DNA of 64,000 nucleotides from Limanda limanda. Taxonomy: Eukaryota; Chordata; Actinopteri; Pleuronectiformes; Pleuronectidae. The position numbers were made by a program, and so were the translations under genes. Under the pieces are notes generated by a model. The model worked only from the letters and a program-made list of their open reading frames with translations, did not search any database and had not been told where the DNA came from. The DNA lies in contig NC_083649.1 in assembly GCF_963576545.1 (NCBI RefSeq), forward strand, positions 8,914,906 to 8,978,905. Direction: 5' to 3'. Positions 61,231 through 64,000 of this stretch are shown piece after piece (positions within the stretch are counted from its first letter, which is position 1; every line of letters begins with the position of its first letter).

Positions 61231-62950
61231 TGAGTTGCTTTCGGAGTGTATGTCAAGACAAGGACAATTAGGCTCATGTTTAACTCTTTTTTGGGGTAAT
61301 TGACATTATCAATGCAGAAGGGGTTTAACTGTGTTACTTCTGTTAGAGTAATAAGAATCAGCCTAATCAGCCTTGAAGGTGAAACACGTCTGCAACAGCC
61401 TGTTGATTCAGAATACTTTATCTCCCGTTGTGAAGGCTGACATCTTCTCATCCACACCCTGCCAGATACCCACCCTCTTTAATCTATATGCACATAACCA
61501 CCATCTAATAACCAGCAGCAGCTCGGCTGGAGTGGAGGACTTTACTCCTCCTTCTCCTTTGTCGGATGTTTTCACGAGACAAATGGAGAGATTCCAGTCG
61601 TTCACAGTATCTGATGATCTATAACTTCCTCTGTCACTTTGAATAGGCAGTAATACCTAGTAAATATGTGTACTTCCATATCAACTAGATGTTGCTTAAT
61701 TCACAGAGGAGGTTATGTTTTCATGTACGTTTATTTGTCTGTTAGCATTACACAATGCTATTACACAAACAACTACTTCAGTGATTCCTATGAAACTTGG
61801 TTGAAGGATGTGGAATGAGTTAGGAAAGAGCCAAAACAATGTTGGTGCGAATACGGATCTGGGGTTGGATCCAGCAAATTTGACTCATTGCAAGAGAGGC
61901 TGTTTTCAACATTTTTGTGGATTTCTAACAGAATTATTCAGGGAACTGATATTTCTAAATTCTTCCTGCAGATCCAAGTAAAAATCTGGATCTAGTGATT
62001 TTAAAGATTACATAAGGGGACTCCTTGGCGGAGGTATGCACTCATTCTAGTTTGGTTATTTGACTGTGGCTGTTGTCAGTAGGGGTTGGACAAATGTACT
62101 TCGCTGGTTTATCCTTTTTTCTTTGGGTTCTTATCTGAGGTTCATTTGATTGGATTTAATTCTCTATAGTTTTATTGGCTGAACAGTTTCTGCCCTCGTT
62201 AAGGACTTTGTAACTATAATTCATTATTATTATTAAAAGTAGTAGTAGTTGTAGGAGTAGTTTTTTTTTATTGGTGACTGAATAGAAGGGGTAGTAGGCT
62301 GTGCAGTCGCTGACTTGTAGATCTACAACACCATGTTTACTCTAAGTAGCTGTTAAAGAGATGAAATCAGGATTTGAGACGTGTTGCTTTGTGTGTATTC
62401 CACCTCAGGGCTTCTTGTCGTCGGCATCCTAACTGCCCCCCCAGCAGTTTGCTGATATGCTCAGCTCTTGTCACTAGTTGTGTCAGAGTAGATGTTTCAA
62501 AATGGAGCTATGATATTTAGGATGGTTTCGTGTGACTAAACTTTCTGCTCTGCTATCCCTGCCCTCTCCGGGCTCGTGCAGCAGCAGCAGCTAAGTCAAT
62601 ATACCCTCGTTCCCTCTCGTCAATCTCCCCTCGGGCTCCGGCTCGGGGACAATCAACCACCCCTGGTCACCGCTCAGTGGTCCACAGCGAGACCATCACC
62701 CGCCCCTTCAGCCCTTCTCTTCATACCACCGCTGTCCAATAGTCATCGCCGCCTCATCCACCTCGCCCCTGTTTCCCTGTCTTTTCCAATTTCTCCCCCG
62801 GCTGCCCTCTCCAGAGACAGATCAATAAAGGGTTGCCATGGTATTGATGAGGTGTTGTCAGGGGAGGGCCGGGGTGATTGAAGAGTTATTGATCCACTGG
62901 GGTTGTGGTAGAGATGTGATGTCACATTATGTGTTTTTTTCTTTAACCGA
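60481..62950. other. nbea intron 3, beginning
   Basis: Holds a GA run near 60670-60684, AAT/ATT trinucleotide runs at 60835-60858 and 62220-62250, (GT)n at 61196-61227, and a plus copy of the dispersed MITE family at 61690-62055. No exon recognised. Confidence 0.5.
61690..62055 (+). mobile_element. Dispersed MITE-like element, plus strand
   Basis: Starts GAGGAGGTTATGTTTTCATG, has TATGAAACTTGGTTGAAGGA and CAGGGAACTGATATTTCTAA, and ends TTGGCGGAGGTATGCACTCA then TTCTAGTTT. It is the clearest near-complete copy of the family seen at 17446. Confidence 0.6.
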
Positions 62951-63018
62951 TTTTCTCCCCTGTGCCTCTGATATGCAGCATTTGTCACATGATAACAGCG
63001 ATCACTTTCTTTTTTCTT

Positions 63019-63092
63019 CCTCTCCTCTCCTCTCCTCTCATCCTCTCCTCTCCTCTCCTCTCCTCTCCTCTCCTCTCCTCTCCTCTCTCTCT
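63019..63092. repeat. (CTCTC)n pentanucleotide tract
   Basis: TCCTC repeated with one CAT interruption, directly upstream of the LINE ORF1; possibly part of the element's 5' UTR. Confidence 0.9.
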
Positions 63093-63290
63093 TTCCGTTT
63101 CCGGTGTGAGTGAGTGGTGGTGGTGGACGCGTGGGTGGCGCGGAGAATTTGAACTGGGTTTGCCTGTTTACTGGGATTTCCTTGGTTTTTGTTTCTCATT
63201 TCCTATCTGCATGATAAGGTAAGCCTTTTCTTTATTATCGTTTTCAAGTGGCAACGACAGACCGCGGGTTTGTCGGGGGTCTCTGGAGGA

Positions 63291-64000
63291 ATGGCGTCCA
63301 CGGAGACGCCACCTCCGTCACTCCGGCAGGGAGTCAGAATAGTCCCGCCGGGGGACAACGTTAAGGTGGAGGAAGTCCTGCTGGCTGTTGGAGAACAGGT
63401 GGGACATGATAATGTAGTTTATGCCTCCAGAATGAGCAAAGCGGTGGTGGTATTTCTCAAGGAGGAACCACAGGTGCACCAGCTGATTGCCAGTGGAGTG
63501 TTTATTAGGGACGGCTTCGTGCAGGTGAACCCGCTGTCGGTTCCCGCAACTCGGATCACGGTATCCGGAGTTCCGCCTTTTATCTCAAATGAGATCTTAA
63601 GATCCGAGCTCAGCAGATTCGGTAAATTTTCTAGCGGGTTCAGAACGTTAAATCTCGGTTGCAAGGATCCCAAATTGAGACATGTACAGTCCCTGAGACG
63701 GCAGGCGTTTATGTTCCTGTCATCCACCACGAACTCTCTGGAGGTCTCCTTCAGAGTGAAGCACGGGGACGGGTTCTACATGGTGTACGCCAGCTCCGGG
63801 AGCTTTAAGTGCTTTGATTGCGGGGATGTGGGGCACAAGCGCTCCTCGTGTCCGCACCATCGGCGGGCCGGTGAAGCGGCAGGTGGCAGTGGCAGCGGCC
63901 CGGAGGCGGCTGCCGCTGCCACTGCTGAGGAGGCGGCGGATGCGGCGGCTGCCGCTGCCGCTGCCACTGCCGAAGGGGCGGCAGGTGCGCATAGCACCGA
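63291..64000 (+). CDS. LINE (L1/Tx1-type) ORF1, zinc-knuckle protein, 3' end beyond window
   Basis: Open from ATG at 63291 to the window end, 236 codons without a stop. It reads MASTETPPPSLRQG, then VVYASRMSKAVVVFLKEEPQ, ITVSGVPPFISNEILRSELS and SFKCFDCGDVGHKRSSCPHH. C174, C177, H182 and C187 form a C-X2-C-X4-H-X4-C zinc knuckle after a region resembling an RNA-recognition-like fold. An Ala/Gly-rich tail follows. This is the layout of ORF1 of Tx1/L1-clade non-LTR retrotransposons, which encodes an RNA-binding protein of the retrotransposition particle. It lies in sense orientation inside nbea intron 3. The codons appear undamaged, suggesting a young copy; ORF2 would follow outside the window. 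Confidence 0.8.
   Translation, partial: MASTETPPPSLRQGVRIVPPGDNVKVEEVLLAVGEQVGHDNVVYASRMSKAVVVFLKEEPQVHQLIASGVFIRDGFVQVNPLSVPATRITVSGVPPFISNEILRSELSRFGKFSSGFRTLNLGCKDPKLRHVQSLRRQAFMFLSSTTNSLEVSFRVKHGDGFYMVYASSGSFKCFDCGDVGHKRSSCPHHRRAGEAAGGSGSGPEAAAAATAEEAADAAAAAAAATAEGAAGAHST

Overview
This is a vertebrate nuclear window, almost certainly from a ray-finned (percomorph-type) fish. Genes are split into short exons with GT..AG introns, microsatellites are long and frequent, and the interspersed repeats (tRNA-derived SINEs, hAT-like MITEs, an L1/Tx1-type LINE) are ones I associate with teleosts. There are no operons, CRISPR arrays or prokaryotic signals. All recognised host genes read on the + strand.

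Region by region. (1) Positions 700-8686 hold the last eleven recognisable coding exons of stard13 (DLC2), a RhoGAP-START protein. Every splice phase joins cleanly from a central disordered region through RhoGAP and START to the stop codon. Its 5' exons, including the SAM domain, lie outside the window. Its introns carry two 3' ends of one LINE family and a MITE relic. (2) Positions 8687-24100 are a 15.4-kb gap before the next long gene. It contains the stard13 3' UTR, a single-exon TRIM35-like gene whose RING domain is almost entirely missing (12634-14076), a frameshifted minus-strand relic of a zinc-finger-like fish protein (14898-15655), and many decayed repeats, including an inverted pair at 17446-18135. 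(3) Positions 24101-60480 contain the first three coding exons of nbea (neurobeachin), with a first intron of about 31.7 kb. That intron is mostly simple repeats, MITEs, SINE pieces and an LTR-like fragment, plus a few stretches that look like conserved non-coding DNA. (4) After nbea exon 3 the third intron runs to the window end. At 63291-64000 it holds the open start of a LINE ORF1 with a CCHC zinc knuckle.

stard13 and nbea are neighbours on human chromosome 13 as well, which supports both calls. There, from memory, STARD13 lies on the opposite strand to NBEA with RFC3 between them. Here the two genes are tandem and no rfc3 exon was recognised between them, which implies a local rearrangement. 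The two genes are not known to share a pathway: stard13 turns off Rho GTPases at focal adhesions and the membrane, and nbea is a large BEACH-domain trafficking scaffold in neurons.

I found no convincing undescribed biological system. The items most worth checking are the RING-less TRIM gene abutting a repeat, two MITE families with readable 8-bp target-site duplications, a very large AG/CT inverted tract pair, and candidate conserved elements inside nbea intron 1.
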